The notes under the pieces: model-generated
Seen by the model: the letters and a program-made list of their open reading frames with translations, nothing else
The model's database searches: none
What the model was told of the DNA's origin: nothing
Shown here: in pieces, positions 32,264 through 41,665 of the stretch
Position numbering within the stretch: position 1 is the first letter of the stretch
Layout of the letters: the number at the start of each line of letters is the position of its first letter
Origin: Cystobacter fuscus DSM 2262
GTDB taxonomy: Bacteria; Myxococcota; Myxococcia; Myxococcales; Myxococcaceae
Length of the DNA: 64,000 bases
NCBI RefSeq assembly: GCF_000335475.2
Contig: NZ_ANAH02000032.1
Span: 1-64,000 of the forward strand
Direction: 5' to 3'
Translations under genes and position numbers: made by a program

Positions 32264-34438
32264 ATGTCGCACCCCTCTTTCTCGTTGCGCTTTCTTCCGC
32301 TGCTGCTGTGCCTCGCCTCGTGGATGCCCGCGAGGCCGGCGCATGCGCAGCAATATCAGGATCCCTCCATGCTGGAGCCAGAGGAGATGGCGATGCCATC
32401 CGATTCGGACTCCGAGGAAGACGAGGAGGGGCGCCCGGCCCGGGGTCGAGGCAAGAAGGGCAAGGGCCGCAAGGGCCAGGAGGACGAGGCGCAGGACGAG
32501 GCGGCGAACGCCGCGGAGCAGGACGCGGGAGTGGTCGTGGCCCCGGCGCCCGCGGCTCCAGCCGCCCCCACCGTGCCCGAGCCGGTCGCGCGGCCACCCC
32601 CGGCGCCCATCCTCACGCCGCGCATCTCCGATGCGGACCTCCAGGCCGCCTGGGTCAAATGGCGCGACGCGGTGGCGGCGTTGGACAGCGAGGCGGCGCG
32701 CGCGGCCCAGCAGGAACTGGTGACGCTGCGCGAGGACGTGGCGGCCCTGGATCTGGAGTCCTTCAGCGTCGGCTTCATCCGGGCGGCGGAGGGACGGCGC
32801 AAGGCGCACGACGAGGCGGGTGCGCTGCGGCTCGTGGAACAGGCCGCGGCGCTCTCTCCGAACCTTCCCTACGCGCGTCTGGCGCTCGCCCAGGCCTATG
32901 CCGAGCGCTCGCCCGAGGCCGTGGGCAAGTACTCGCGCGAGCTCCGGGCCGCGCTCGAGTTGATGCTGAGGGATCCCCGCTACCGTCGCCCGGTGCTGGC
33001 GGACCTCGGGACGGTGGTGCTGATGGCGCTGCTGGCCACGGCGGCGGTGGTGGTGGGCGTGCTCTTCGTGCGGCGCGTGCGCTTCCTGCTCCACGACTTC
33101 CACCACGTCTTTCCCCGCGCTTCGGCCCACTGGCAGTCCACGGCGCTCGCGGTGCTGCTGCTCTTCGGCACGCCCCTGGCCCTGCGCTGGGGTGTCGTGC
33201 CCACGCTGTTGCTGCTCCTGGGCTCCGTGTCGTTCTACCTGTCGCGCTCGGAGCGGGTGGTGGCCACGTTGCTGCTCGCCCTGGCGGCGCTCGTCCCCCT
33301 CGCGGCGGGCAAGCTCGCCCAGTCCGCGGTCTTCGCGGGAACGGTGGCCGAGGACGTCTACGTGCTGGAGCACGGCGGAATCGACGCGGAGCCCGTGGCC
33401 CAGCGCGTGCGCGTGCGCCACGAGAAGAAGCAGGCCAGCTTCGCCGAGCTCTTCGCGCTCGGCCGGTTCGAGGCGCGCCGGGGCCAGATGCCGGAGGCCA
33501 TCGCCCACTACAAGGCGGCCATGGCGCTGCGTGCCGGGCATGCGCCGTTGATGACCAACCTGGGCAACGCCCTGCTGGCCACGGGTGACATGGGCGGCGC
33601 GACGCGGCTCTACACCCAGGCCCTGTCGGCGGACCCGGGGCTGGCCGCGCCCGCCTTCAATCTGGCCGAGGTCTACCGCCGCCGTGCCGCCGTGGCGCCG
33701 GACTCCGAGATCAGCGCCCAGAACCAGAAGGCGCGTGACGCGCTCGAGACCGCGGGCCGTCTGGATCGCGAGCTGCTGATGTGGGAGCGGCCGCCGGATG
33801 ATCGGCTGACGATGAACCGCCTGCTGCTCGCGCCCGTGCTGCCCCTGACGGACCTGCCGGTCATCGAGGACACGTCCCTGGCCGAGCGCGTGGAGGCCCA
33901 GTTGTCGAGCCGGTTGCTCGGAGGTGGCTCGGGCATCTCCGCCTGGGGTCCGCTCGTGCTCGGGGCGCTGCTCGTCGCCATGCTCGGCCTGGCCCGAGGC
34001 ATCTTCAATCCGTCCCACGAGTGCGAGAAGTGCGGCCGTCCGGTGTGCCGGCGCTGTGACAAGGAGCTGGGCGTGGCCAGCAAGCTGTGCGCCCAGTGCG
34101 TCAACGTCTTCTCGCGCAAGATCGTGGTGGAGGCGCGCGTCCGGGCTCGCAAGCACATCGAGATCGAGCGCAACCGCCAGTGGGCGAGCGGCGTGTCCTA
34201 CGTCTTCGGCGGCCTGGTGTCCGGCGCGGGCCACCTCTTCAACGGGCTGGCGGTGCGCGGTACGCTCTACGCCTTCCTCTTCCTGCTCGGGGTGGCGGGG
34301 CTGGTGTTGCGCTCCGGGGTGCTGCGCTCGCCCTATGGAGAGGTGCCGATGTACCTCAAGCTCGCCCCCCTGTTGCTTCTCCTCATCCCCCTTCACCTGT
34401 TGTCGCTGCGCGGGCTGTATCGCCGCCAGAACGAGTAG
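32264..34438 (+). CDS. TPR membrane protein with zinc-ribbon segment
   Basis: 724 aa from ATG 32264. It begins with a cleavable signal peptide (Ala-His-Ala-Gln). A highly charged Asp/Glu/Lys and then Ala/Pro-rich region follows (about 35-120). Next is a helical domain, a cluster of membrane spans (about 245-365), then TPR-like repeats (about 390-500). A zinc ribbon with three Cys-x-x-Cys pairs (Cys-Glu-Lys-Cys, Cys-Arg-Arg-Cys, Cys-Ala-Gln-Cys) lies near residues 585-615. Two or three final membrane spans close it. No enzymatic motif is seen. It is followed after 12 nt by a DUF4388 gene, so the two probably work together. Confidence 0.75.
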   Translation: MSHPSFSLRFLPLLLCLASWMPARPAHAQQYQDPSMLEPEEMAMPSDSDSEEDEEGRPARGRGKKGKGRKGQEDEAQDEAANAAEQDAGVVVAPAPAAPAAPTVPEPVARPPPAPILTPRISDADLQAAWVKWRDAVAALDSEAARAAQQELVTLREDVAALDLESFSVGFIRAAEGRRKAHDEAGALRLVEQAAALSPNLPYARLALAQAYAERSPEAVGKYSRELRAALELMLRDPRYRRPVLADLGTVVLMALLATAAVVVGVLFVRRVRFLLHDFHHVFPRASAHWQSTALAVLLLFGTPLALRWGVVPTLLLLLGSVSFYLSRSERVVATLLLALAALVPLAAGKLAQSAVFAGTVAEDVYVLEHGGIDAEPVAQRVRVRHEKKQASFAELFALGRFEARRGQMPEAIAHYKAAMALRAGHAPLMTNLGNALLATGDMGGATRLYTQALSADPGLAAPAFNLAEVYRRRAAVAPDSEISAQNQKARDALETAGRLDRELLMWERPPDDRLTMNRLLLAPVLPLTDLPVIEDTSLAERVEAQLSSRLLGGGSGISAWGPLVLGALLVAMLGLARGIFNPSHECEKCGRPVCRRCDKELGVASKLCAQCVNVFSRKIVVEARVRARKHIEIERNRQWASGVSYVFGGLVSGAGHLFNGLAVRGTLYAFLFLLGVAGLVLRSGVLRSPYGEVPMYLKLAPLLLLLIPLHLLSLRGLYRRQNE

Positions 34439-34450
34439 ACCGGAACGACG

Positions 34451-35644
34451 ATGGCGCTCACGGGAACCCTCAAGGACTTCGGCATCGCGGACATCCTGCA
34501 GCTCATCGGGCAGCAGCAGAAGACCGGGGTGCTCTACCTCAAGAGCAAGGATCAGGACGTCCAGGTCTTCATCCGGGACGGCAACATCGTGCGTGCCGAG
34601 AGTGTCACGCGCAAGAAGAAGGATCTGCTGGGCAACATGCTGGTGAGCGCCGAGCTCATCACGCCCCAGCAGCTCGAGAGCGCGCTGGAGATCCAGAAGC
34701 GCACCCTCAAGCGGCTCGGGGACGTGCTCACCTCCACGGGCGCCATCTCCGCGGAGAAGCTCAAGCAGATGATGCGGCTGCAGGTGACGGAGTCGCTCTA
34801 CGGACTCTTCTCCTGGAAGGCGGGCGACTACGAGTTCAAGCAGGAGGACAGCGTCCAGATAGATCAGGACGATCTCGCGCCGCTGCGCGCCGAGAGCGTG
34901 CTCATGGAAGGCTTCCGGATGGTGGATGAGTGGCCCCACCTGCGCAAGAAGCTCTCCAACGAGGCCACCACCTTCGAGAAGCTCAAGGAGCTGCCGCCGC
35001 AGAAGGCCCAGGAGAAGGAGGACGACTTCGACGCGTCCTTCGACGATGCCTTCTCCGAGGAGAAGAAGGACGAGAACAAGGGCGAGTTCAAGTCCATCGG
35101 CAGCACCGAGCGCCGCGTGTACAGCCTCATCGGCCCGGGGCGCGACGTGCGCAAGCTGGTGGATCTCAGCTGCCTGGGCGAGTTCGAGACCTGGAAGGCC
35201 CTCGTCAACCTGCTCAACCTCGACTACATCCGGGCCCTGCCACCCTCGGGCCTCTCGAGCCTGTCGTCGTCCGCTCGCGGTGGGGATCTGCTCGTGCGGC
35301 TGGGCGGCGTGCTGGCGCGCGCCGTGGTCACCCTCCTGGTGATCGCCGCGCTGGGCTTCGTCGCCTCGCGGCTGCGGCCGGACACGTGGGACCTGCAGGG
35401 CGCGTCGGCCTCCTCGTACTCGGACCCGGCCGCCCAGCGCCTGGTGTCTCGTGCCCAACAGGTCCGAATCCAGGCCGCGCTGGAGGTGTTCCGCCTCGAA
35501 AAGGGCAACCTCCCCGAACGATTGGACTCCCTGGTGGAAGTGGGTCTGCTGCGCAACGAAGACCTGCGCTATCCGTGGCGGGATGATTACTATTACCGTC
35601 GTACGTCGGATCGTCAGTTCATCCTCCTGCCCCCCTTGCGCTAG
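34451..35644 (+). CDS. DUF4388 (PATAN) protein with membrane span and pseudopilin-like C-terminus
   Basis: 397 aa. Residues ~1-150 form a DUF4388 domain, starting Leu-Thr-Gly-Thr-Leu-Lys-Asp-Phe and followed by Leu-Leu-Gly motifs, common in myxobacterial regulatory proteins. A charged linker (about 180-220) and a small domain follow. A single membrane span lies at about 290-307. The last ~75 residues (Ala-Leu-Glu-Val-Phe-Arg-Leu-Glu-Lys-Gly-Asn-Leu-Pro, then Tyr-Pro-Trp-Arg-Asp-Asp) resemble the C-terminal part of GspG-type pseudopilins. It sits 12 nt after the TPR membrane gene. It may be a signalling or scaffold protein. Function unknown. Confidence 0.78.
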   Translation: MALTGTLKDFGIADILQLIGQQQKTGVLYLKSKDQDVQVFIRDGNIVRAESVTRKKKDLLGNMLVSAELITPQQLESALEIQKRTLKRLGDVLTSTGAISAEKLKQMMRLQVTESLYGLFSWKAGDYEFKQEDSVQIDQDDLAPLRAESVLMEGFRMVDEWPHLRKKLSNEATTFEKLKELPPQKAQEKEDDFDASFDDAFSEEKKDENKGEFKSIGSTERRVYSLIGPGRDVRKLVDLSCLGEFETWKALVNLLNLDYIRALPPSGLSSLSSSARGGDLLVRLGGVLARAVVTLLVIAALGFVASRLRPDTWDLQGASASSYSDPAAQRLVSRAQQVRIQAALEVFRLEKGNLPERLDSLVEVGLLRNEDLRYPWRDDYYYRRTSDRQFILLPPLR

Positions 35645-35734
35645 GTGGGCTGCTCGCTGCTGGGCAACACCGGAGGCTGGAAGTCGTTATCGAGGCCGTT
35701 ACTGAAGTGAGGTTGAAAGCCGAGACCCGCACTC

Positions 35735-36820
35735 ATGGGATGGGATGAATTGCGAAACCCCGCCACTGTAGAGGCCCAAGAAGTCAGCCCCACCTCCGCC
35801 AAGGTGGATGTCCGCGACAACGCGACGACCCTGGCGCTGTGTGGCAACCAGAACGAGAACCTCAAGCTCATGGAGCGCCGCCTCGGTGTCCGCGTGGGAC
35901 AGCGGGGGACGGAACTGCACCTGTCGGGACCGGCGGATGCCGTGGCCTTCACGGTGAAGCTGGTGGAGAGCCTCGAGGGGATGATCCGGGCCGGCCGCGC
36001 CATCTACCGCGAGGACGTGGAGCAGGCCATCAAGGTGATGGGGCGCGGAGGCGTCGAGTCGCTCCAGGACGTGATGCTCGGGCCCGTGCTCAAGAGTTCG
36101 GGCAACAAGCAGATCGCGCCCAAGAGCATCGCGCAGAAGCGCTACGTGGACGCCATCCGCGCCAACGACATCGTCTTCGGCATCGGCCCCGCGGGTACGG
36201 GCAAGACGTACCTGGCCATGGCCATGGCGGTCTCCTATCTGCTCGACAGGAAGGTCAAGCGCATCGTCCTGGCGCGTCCGGCGGTGGAGGCCGGTGAGAA
36301 GCTGGGCTTCCTGCCCGGGGACCTGGCGGAGAAGGTCAATCCCTACCTGCGCCCGCTCTACGACGCGCTCCACGACATGATGCCCGTCGAGCGCGCCACG
36401 AGCTTCATCGAGCAGGGCGTGGTGGAAGTGGCGCCGCTGGCCTTCATGCGCGGCCGCACGCTCAACGACTCCTTCGTCATCCTCGACGAGGCGCAGAACA
36501 CCACCGTCGAGCAGATGAAGATGTTCCTCACCCGCCTGGGCTACAACAGCAAGGCGGTCATCACCGGGGACGTGACGCAGGTGGACCTGCCGGTGGGCCG
36601 GATGAGCGGCCTGCACCACGCGCGCTCCATCCTGCGCAACATCGAGGGCCTGTGCATCTCCGAGTTCACCGACGTGGACGTGGTGCGCCACCCCCTGGTG
36701 CAGGAGGTCATCCGCGCCTACGATCGCTTCGACGCCGCCCAGCAGGCCGCCAAGGCGCTGAAGCACGCGGAGCAGATGGCCCCCTCTTCTTCCTCCAGCG
36801 AGGAGCCGTCCGCCTCGTGA
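35735..36820 (+). CDS. phoH: PhoH-like ATPase/RNA-associated protein
   Basis: The 361-aa protein has an N-terminal KH-like region (about 30-100) and a PhoH ATPase domain. Walker A is Gly-Pro-Ala-Gly-Thr-Gly-Lys-Thr (151-158), with Glu-Lys-Leu-Gly-Phe-Leu-Pro-Gly after it, and Walker B is Val-Ile-Leu-Asp-Glu-Ala-Gln-Asn. PhoH proteins of this type are linked to ribosome and RNA processing, and in many bacteria stand next to ybeY. Here the order phoH, 7TM-HD, ybeY is kept. The 90-nt upstream gap is free of genes. Confidence 0.93.
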   Translation: MGWDELRNPATVEAQEVSPTSAKVDVRDNATTLALCGNQNENLKLMERRLGVRVGQRGTELHLSGPADAVAFTVKLVESLEGMIRAGRAIYREDVEQAIKVMGRGGVESLQDVMLGPVLKSSGNKQIAPKSIAQKRYVDAIRANDIVFGIGPAGTGKTYLAMAMAVSYLLDRKVKRIVLARPAVEAGEKLGFLPGDLAEKVNPYLRPLYDALHDMMPVERATSFIEQGVVEVAPLAFMRGRTLNDSFVILDEAQNTTVEQMKMFLTRLGYNSKAVITGDVTQVDLPVGRMSGLHHARSILRNIEGLCISEFTDVDVVRHPLVQEVIRAYDRFDAAQQAAKALKHAEQMAPSSSSSEEPSAS

Positions 36821-36924
36821 GGCAGCTCGCCGGGTGGTGGGGCGGGGGAGCGGTTGGCAAGGAACATTCCGCCTCCCGCCTTGCTTGAAGTCTCCGCCCC
36901 GCCTCTCATAGGTTGAAAACCGCC

Positions 36925-39420
36925 ATGGCCGAACCGGAATCGCCGCCCCCCGGACCCAGTCCGCTGGACGCCTTGTCTCGCCGCTTCCGGCTCGGCCCCG
37001 AATGGGGCCGGCGCCTGACGAACCTGCTGTTGCTGGGGGCGGTGTCGATCGCGGCGGGCTTCGTCATCTCCCCGGGCCTCTACAGCCAGCAGATCCCCGC
37101 CCTCTCCGAGGAGGACCTGGGTCGGCCCTTCCGGACGAATGCTCCGGCGGGGTTCAAGGCCGGGCGGGACTACGACATCCTCCACGAGTCGATGACCGAG
37201 AAGCGGCGCCAGGAGGCACGCGCCGCGGTCCGCCCGGTGTATGACCTGAGCCCGGGGGTGGCCTCGGAGCTGCGCACCTCCGTGAGCGGCGCCTTTTCGG
37301 ACATGCGTCGGCGTCTGGCGGAGAAGCAAGCCGCCGCGCCGCCCGTGCCCGTGGACTCCACCGAGACGCGCAAGGCGCGCAAGTCGCCCGCGCCGACGGC
37401 GGAGGAGCGTGAGCGGCAACGCCAGGAGCTGGAGGCGATGCGCGAGAGCTTCCTGGTGCTGCTCTTCGGGCGCCGGGACGCGGAGATCGACGCGGACGAC
37501 TTCCAGGCGCTCAACGCGGGGCACTTCTCCGAGCAACTGGAGGCGGCCACGTTGTCGCTCGTGGAGCGGGCCTACGGCTTCTCCGAGCCCCTGCCGGTGT
37601 ACATCGCCCCCGCGCGCGAGGAGCTCGCGCGCGAGGGCGCCCAGGGCATCACCGTGAGGGACTTGCGCCACAATGGCGAGCAGACCCTGGCGATCACGGC
37701 GCCCACCGTGGTGGACCTGCGCGAGACCTATACGGAGCTGGAGCGCTTCGCCTCCGTTCCGGGCAACCTCCTGCCGGACTCCCCCGTCGTGCAGCGCCGG
37801 GCGGTGCTGCGGCTGGCCAAGCGGCTGGTGCGGCCCAGCCTCACCATCAACCTGGCGGAGACGGACGCCCGGCGGCGCCTGGCGGCGACGGCGGTGAAGG
37901 ACGCCGTCATCTCCATCAAGAAGGGCCAGCGCGTCATCGGCGACGGGGAGCTGGTCAACGAGACGCACCTGGTGGCCATCCGCGGCATGCGCGCGCAGAC
38001 GGACCGGTTGGACTTGCTGCAGTTGCAGGTGGGCGGCACGGGCCTGGTGGCGCTGCTCATCTCCGCCACGTACCTCTTCTGCCGGGCGGCCTTCCGGCGC
38101 TTCCGTCCCACGCGCAAGGACGCGCTGCTCCTGGGCCTGCTGCTGGTGTCGATGCTGGGCCTGGCGCAGATCTGGGTGTCCATCGCGGACGCGGTGCAGG
38201 ACCGCTATGCGGCGCTGCCCCTGGAGGCCTTCTACTACGCCTTCCCGGTGGCGGCCGGGGCCATGCTGGTGCGCTTCGTGCTCTCCGAGGAGCTGGCGCT
38301 CTTCTTCGCGCTCGTGCTCGCGTGCCTGTGCGGCGTGATGCTGGGCAACTCGCTGTCCTTCGGCATCTACGCGCTGGTGGGGGCCCTGGTGGCGGCCGAC
38401 CGCATCACCCGCGCCAAGGATCGGGTGGGCATCTTCAAGGCGGGCCTCGTCACCGGCGTGGCCAACCTCCTGGCGGTCCTCTTCCTCTTCCTGGCCGAGG
38501 GCAAGGGGCTCACCCCCGACACCCTCCTCACCGCCGTGTTCGCCTTCCTGGGCACGACGCTGGCGGTGCCGGTGGTGGTGCTGGCGCTCACGCCGCTCAT
38601 CGAGTCCGTGTTCGGCTACGCGTCGGACCTGAAGCTGCTGGAGCTGGCCAACTTGAACCACCCCGCGCTCAAGGAGCTCATCGTCCAGGCGCCGGGCACC
38701 TACCACCACTCCATCATCATCGGCACGCTGGTGGAGAACGCCGCGGAGGACATCGGCGCCAATCCGCTGCTGGCGCGCTCGTGCGCCTACTACCACGACA
38801 TCGGCAAGGGCCGGAATCCGCTCTACTTCGGGGAGAACCAGAAGGGCGACAACCGGCACGATGGGCTCGCCCCGGCGATGAGCGCCGTCATCATCAAGCG
38901 CCACGTCACCGAGGGCCTGGAGATGGCGCGCCAGTACCGCCTGCCCAAGCTGGTGGCGGACGCCATTCCCCAGCACCACGGCACCCGGCTGGTGGGCTAC
39001 TTCTTCCACAAGGCCCTCAAGGAGCAGGAGGGCAAGGAAGGCGCGCCTCCGCTCGACGAGAGCGTCTACCGCTACCCGGGTCCCAAGCCCCAGTTCCGCG
39101 AGGCCGCCCTGGTGATGATCGCCGACGCCGTCGAGGCCTCCACGCGCTCGCTGCCGGAGCCCACCTCGGCGCGGCTGCAAGCGCAGGTGCAGAAGATGAT
39201 CAACCTCATCTTCTCCGAGGGGCAGTTGGATGAGTGCGATCTGACACTTCGGGACTTGAACCTCATCTCGCAGTCCTTCCTGCACACGCTCGAGGGCATC
39301 TATCATGCGCGTCCCGCGTATCCGGCCGGTGCACTGCAGGCGGGACCCAAGGGCTCGCTGATGGTGGCTCCGGCGGTGAAACAGGAAGACAAGGCGCGTC
39401 CGGTGGGCACGGGAACCTGA
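36925..39420 (+). CDS. 7TM-HD family phosphohydrolase (PgpH-like)
   Basis: 831 aa from ATG 36925 (TTG 36913 opens the frame). Residues ~1-40 contain the first membrane span. A long extracytoplasmic 7TMR-HDED-type sensing domain (about 60-365) follows, then about six or seven membrane spans (about 370-570). The cytoplasmic HD domain has His624-Asp625 in Tyr-Tyr-His-Asp-Ile-Gly-Lys-Gly. Additional His/Asp ligands are His in Asn-Arg-His-Asp-Gly and Gln-His-His-Gly-Thr. In Listeria the homologue PgpH hydrolyses cyclic di-AMP; that activity here is inferred. The gene lies between phoH and ybeY as in many genomes. Confidence 0.9.
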   Translation: MAEPESPPPGPSPLDALSRRFRLGPEWGRRLTNLLLLGAVSIAAGFVISPGLYSQQIPALSEEDLGRPFRTNAPAGFKAGRDYDILHESMTEKRRQEARAAVRPVYDLSPGVASELRTSVSGAFSDMRRRLAEKQAAAPPVPVDSTETRKARKSPAPTAEERERQRQELEAMRESFLVLLFGRRDAEIDADDFQALNAGHFSEQLEAATLSLVERAYGFSEPLPVYIAPAREELAREGAQGITVRDLRHNGEQTLAITAPTVVDLRETYTELERFASVPGNLLPDSPVVQRRAVLRLAKRLVRPSLTINLAETDARRRLAATAVKDAVISIKKGQRVIGDGELVNETHLVAIRGMRAQTDRLDLLQLQVGGTGLVALLISATYLFCRAAFRRFRPTRKDALLLGLLLVSMLGLAQIWVSIADAVQDRYAALPLEAFYYAFPVAAGAMLVRFVLSEELALFFALVLACLCGVMLGNSLSFGIYALVGALVAADRITRAKDRVGIFKAGLVTGVANLLAVLFLFLAEGKGLTPDTLLTAVFAFLGTTLAVPVVVLALTPLIESVFGYASDLKLLELANLNHPALKELIVQAPGTYHHSIIIGTLVENAAEDIGANPLLARSCAYYHDIGKGRNPLYFGENQKGDNRHDGLAPAMSAVIIKRHVTEGLEMARQYRLPKLVADAIPQHHGTRLVGYFFHKALKEQEGKEGAPPLDESVYRYPGPKPQFREAALVMIADAVEASTRSLPEPTSARLQAQVQKMINLIFSEGQLDECDLTLRDLNLISQSFLHTLEGIYHARPAYPAGALQAGPKGSLMVAPAVKQEDKARPVGTGT

Positions 39421-39445
39421 TGCGCGTGGCGGGAGGAGGGCGAAC

Positions 39446-40291
39446 GTGAAGCTGCGCAAGGGGAAGGTGATTCCCCGCGACGATGGGAAGCGCATCGAGG
39501 AGTTCGTGGGCGCGGCGACGACGGGCACCGACGCGGTGTCGGTGGCGCGCATGCTGGCGCCGCCGGGCTGGAGCGAGCCGGCGCAGAAGCCCGAGTTCGA
39601 CGAGGTGGTCATCGTCCTCAAGGGCGAGCTGACGCTCGTGGTGGACGGCCGGCGCCAGCTCATCGAGGAAGGGGAGATGGGCCTGGTGCCCCGGGGCCGC
39701 CGGGTGGTGTACCGCAACGATGGGCAGGGCGCGTGCGACTACTACTCGGTGTGCGCGCCGGCCTTCCGGGTGGAGCTGGCCAACATCGAGCAGGCCGAGG
39801 AGGAGCCCCAGGAGAACCGGGTGACGGTGCAGGTGGCGCATCCCCAGGGCAAGCGCTTCTCCAAGCTGGTGACGGAGCTGGCCGAGACGTTCCTGGAGAA
39901 GCTGGAGCTGTCCGGGTGCGAGCTGTCCATCTCCCTGGTGGGCGACCATGCCATCCGCCGGCTCAACCGCACCTGGCGCAAGAAGGACAAGGCCACGGAC
40001 GTGCTGAGCTTCCCCGCGGGCGAGGCCCCCAAGGGCACGCCCGGGCCGAGGCAGCTCGGCGACGTGGTCATCTCCCTGGACACGGCGAAGTTGCAGGCCC
40101 GGGAGTACGAGCGCACCCTGGAAGAGGAGGTGGCACGCTACCTGGCGCATGGCCTGCTGCACCTGTTGGGGCACGACCACGAGCGGCCCAAGGACGCGCA
40201 GAAGATGGCGCGCGCCGAGGAGCGCCTGCTGGGCGCCAGCGGCATGGTGGGTGACGCGGTGGCTCCCCGGGCTCGCAAGCTCATGACGTGA
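39446..40291 (+). CDS. ybeY: Cupin - YbeY endoribonuclease fusion
   Basis: 281 aa, about 115 longer than ordinary YbeY. Residues ~1-115 form a cupin-like beta barrel: Phe-Asp-Glu-Val-Val-Ile-Val-Leu-Lys-Gly-Glu-Leu, then Glu-Gly-Glu-Met-Gly-Leu-Val-Pro-Arg-Gly. It lacks most His ligands of metal cupins. Residues ~125-270 are YbeY with His235-Gly-Leu-Leu-His239-Leu-Leu-Gly-His-Asp-His245, the three zinc ligands, and Thr-Asp-Val-Leu-Ser-Phe-Pro upstream. YbeY takes part in 16S rRNA 3'-end maturation and ribosome quality control. There is no stop or internal start separating the domains. The gene follows the HD protein by 25 nt. Confidence 0.9.
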   Translation: MKLRKGKVIPRDDGKRIEEFVGAATTGTDAVSVARMLAPPGWSEPAQKPEFDEVVIVLKGELTLVVDGRRQLIEEGEMGLVPRGRRVVYRNDGQGACDYYSVCAPAFRVELANIEQAEEEPQENRVTVQVAHPQGKRFSKLVTELAETFLEKLELSGCELSISLVGDHAIRRLNRTWRKKDKATDVLSFPAGEAPKGTPGPRQLGDVVISLDTAKLQAREYERTLEEEVARYLAHGLLHLLGHDHERPKDAQKMARAEERLLGASGMVGDAVAPRARKLMT

Positions 40292-40336
40292 GACGGACGG
40301 GTTGAGTCGGGCGGCGCGCGTGATAGGTAGGTGCGA

Positions 40337-41647
40337 ATGTCCCGCCTCGGCTCATCGATGCTCTGCCTGCTCGGCCTGTTGCTGACCGCCCTTCCGGCGT
40401 CCGCTCAGGAGCTGCCTCCCTGGGGAACCGGGGAGAGCCGGGGCGAGGACTTGTCCGTCTACCTGGTCACCTTCGGGCCCGGCGACGACGTGGCGTCCTG
40501 GTTCGGTCACGGCTCGCTGGTGGTGGAGGACCAGAAGCTGCGCCAGTCGCGCCTCTACAACTACGGCATGTTCTCCTTCGACGAGCGCATGCTCCTGCGC
40601 TACGCGATGGGGCGGCTCGAGTTCTGGGTGGACGACGCGAGCCCCGCGGCCACGTTCCGCTTCTACCGCTCGCTCAACCGGGACGTGCGGCTGCAGGAGC
40701 TGAACCTGACGCCCGCGCAGAAGGTGGAGCTGGGACGGTTGCTGGCGGAGAACGTGCTGCCCCAGAACCGCGACTACCTCTACCACCACTACAACGACAA
40801 CTGCGTGACGCGGCTGCGCGATGTGCTCGACAAGGTGCTGGGGGGTCAGCTGCACGCCGCGGCGAGCGGCCCCGGGCGGATGACGCTGCGCGAGCACACG
40901 CGCCGCTACACCGACGTGGGCCCGCCCATGAGCCTGCTGCTCGACTTCCTGATGAACGACGAGATCGACAAGCCCGCCACGCGCTGGCAGGAGGCGTTCC
41001 TGCCCGACGAGCTGGAGCGGCAGGTGGCGGAGGCCCAGGTGACGGGGGCGGACGGCAAGCCCCACCCGCTGGTGGCCCGGGCCTTCACCGTCTACGCGGC
41101 GCAGGGCCGTCCGGCCACTCCCGCGCGGCCGCCGGGCTACGCCGCGGTCCTGCTGCTGCTGGGGCTCGTACTGGGCGGCATCGCGGTGGGGCTGGCCCTG
41201 TGGGAACGGCGCACGGGTGGGCGGGCGCCCCGCGTCCTGCTCGGCCTGCAGAACGTCCTGGTGGGCCTGGTGGTGGGGATTCCAGGGCTCGCGCTGTTCA
41301 TCATGTGGCTGGGCACGGACCACACGGTGACGTACCGCAACGAGAACCTGTTCCTGGCCAACCCGCTCACCGTGCTGGCGCTGCCCCTGGGCTTCGCCTT
41401 GATGCGCGGCTCGCCGCGGGCGCGCGAGTGGATGTGGCGGTTGTGGGTGGTGCTCGCGGCCCTGGGCGTGCTGGGGCTGGTGCTCAAGGCGCTGCCCCTG
41501 TTCGATCAAGACAACTGGCGCCTCATCGCGCTGCTGCTGCCCGTGTCGGTGGGCATGGCGGGCGCGATGACGCTGGGGCGCTCCGCGGTGGCGGTCGGAC
41601 AGGAGTCCCCGCCGCTGGCGCCCACCCTGAAGGCTTCTGGCAACTGA
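40337..41647 (+). CDS. DUF4105-type membrane protein
   Basis: 436 aa from ATG 40337 with a Sec signal peptide ending Ala-Ser-Ala-Gln. The periplasmic domain (about 25-240) has Gly-Asp-Asp-Val-Ala-Ser-Trp-Phe-Gly-His-Gly-Ser and Tyr-Asn-Asp-Asn-Cys-Val-Thr-Arg, with conserved His and Cys as expected for the DUF4105 (Lnb-like N-terminal) family, a papain-like NlpC-related fold. Five or so membrane spans make up the C-terminal ~180 residues. A lipoprotein acyl-transfer or hydrolase role is possible by analogy with Lnb, but not shown. Confidence 0.8.
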   Translation: MSRLGSSMLCLLGLLLTALPASAQELPPWGTGESRGEDLSVYLVTFGPGDDVASWFGHGSLVVEDQKLRQSRLYNYGMFSFDERMLLRYAMGRLEFWVDDASPAATFRFYRSLNRDVRLQELNLTPAQKVELGRLLAENVLPQNRDYLYHHYNDNCVTRLRDVLDKVLGGQLHAAASGPGRMTLREHTRRYTDVGPPMSLLLDFLMNDEIDKPATRWQEAFLPDELERQVAEAQVTGADGKPHPLVARAFTVYAAQGRPATPARPPGYAAVLLLLGLVLGGIAVGLALWERRTGGRAPRVLLGLQNVLVGLVVGIPGLALFIMWLGTDHTVTYRNENLFLANPLTVLALPLGFALMRGSPRAREWMWRLWVVLAALGVLGLVLKALPLFDQDNWRLIALLLPVSVGMAGAMTLGRSAVAVGQESPPLAPTLKASGN

Positions 41648-41665
41648 CTGGTAGGAGGACACAAC

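Noticed and set aside
32249-35458. 1069-codon minus-strand frame opposite the TPR and DUF4388 genes
   Set aside because: Shadow frame; the plus strand has clear signal peptide, zinc ribbon and membrane segments.
36718-39717. 999-codon minus-strand frame opposite the HD protein
   Set aside because: It is a shadow of the conserved 7TM-HD gene, with low-complexity Arg/His/Glu composition.
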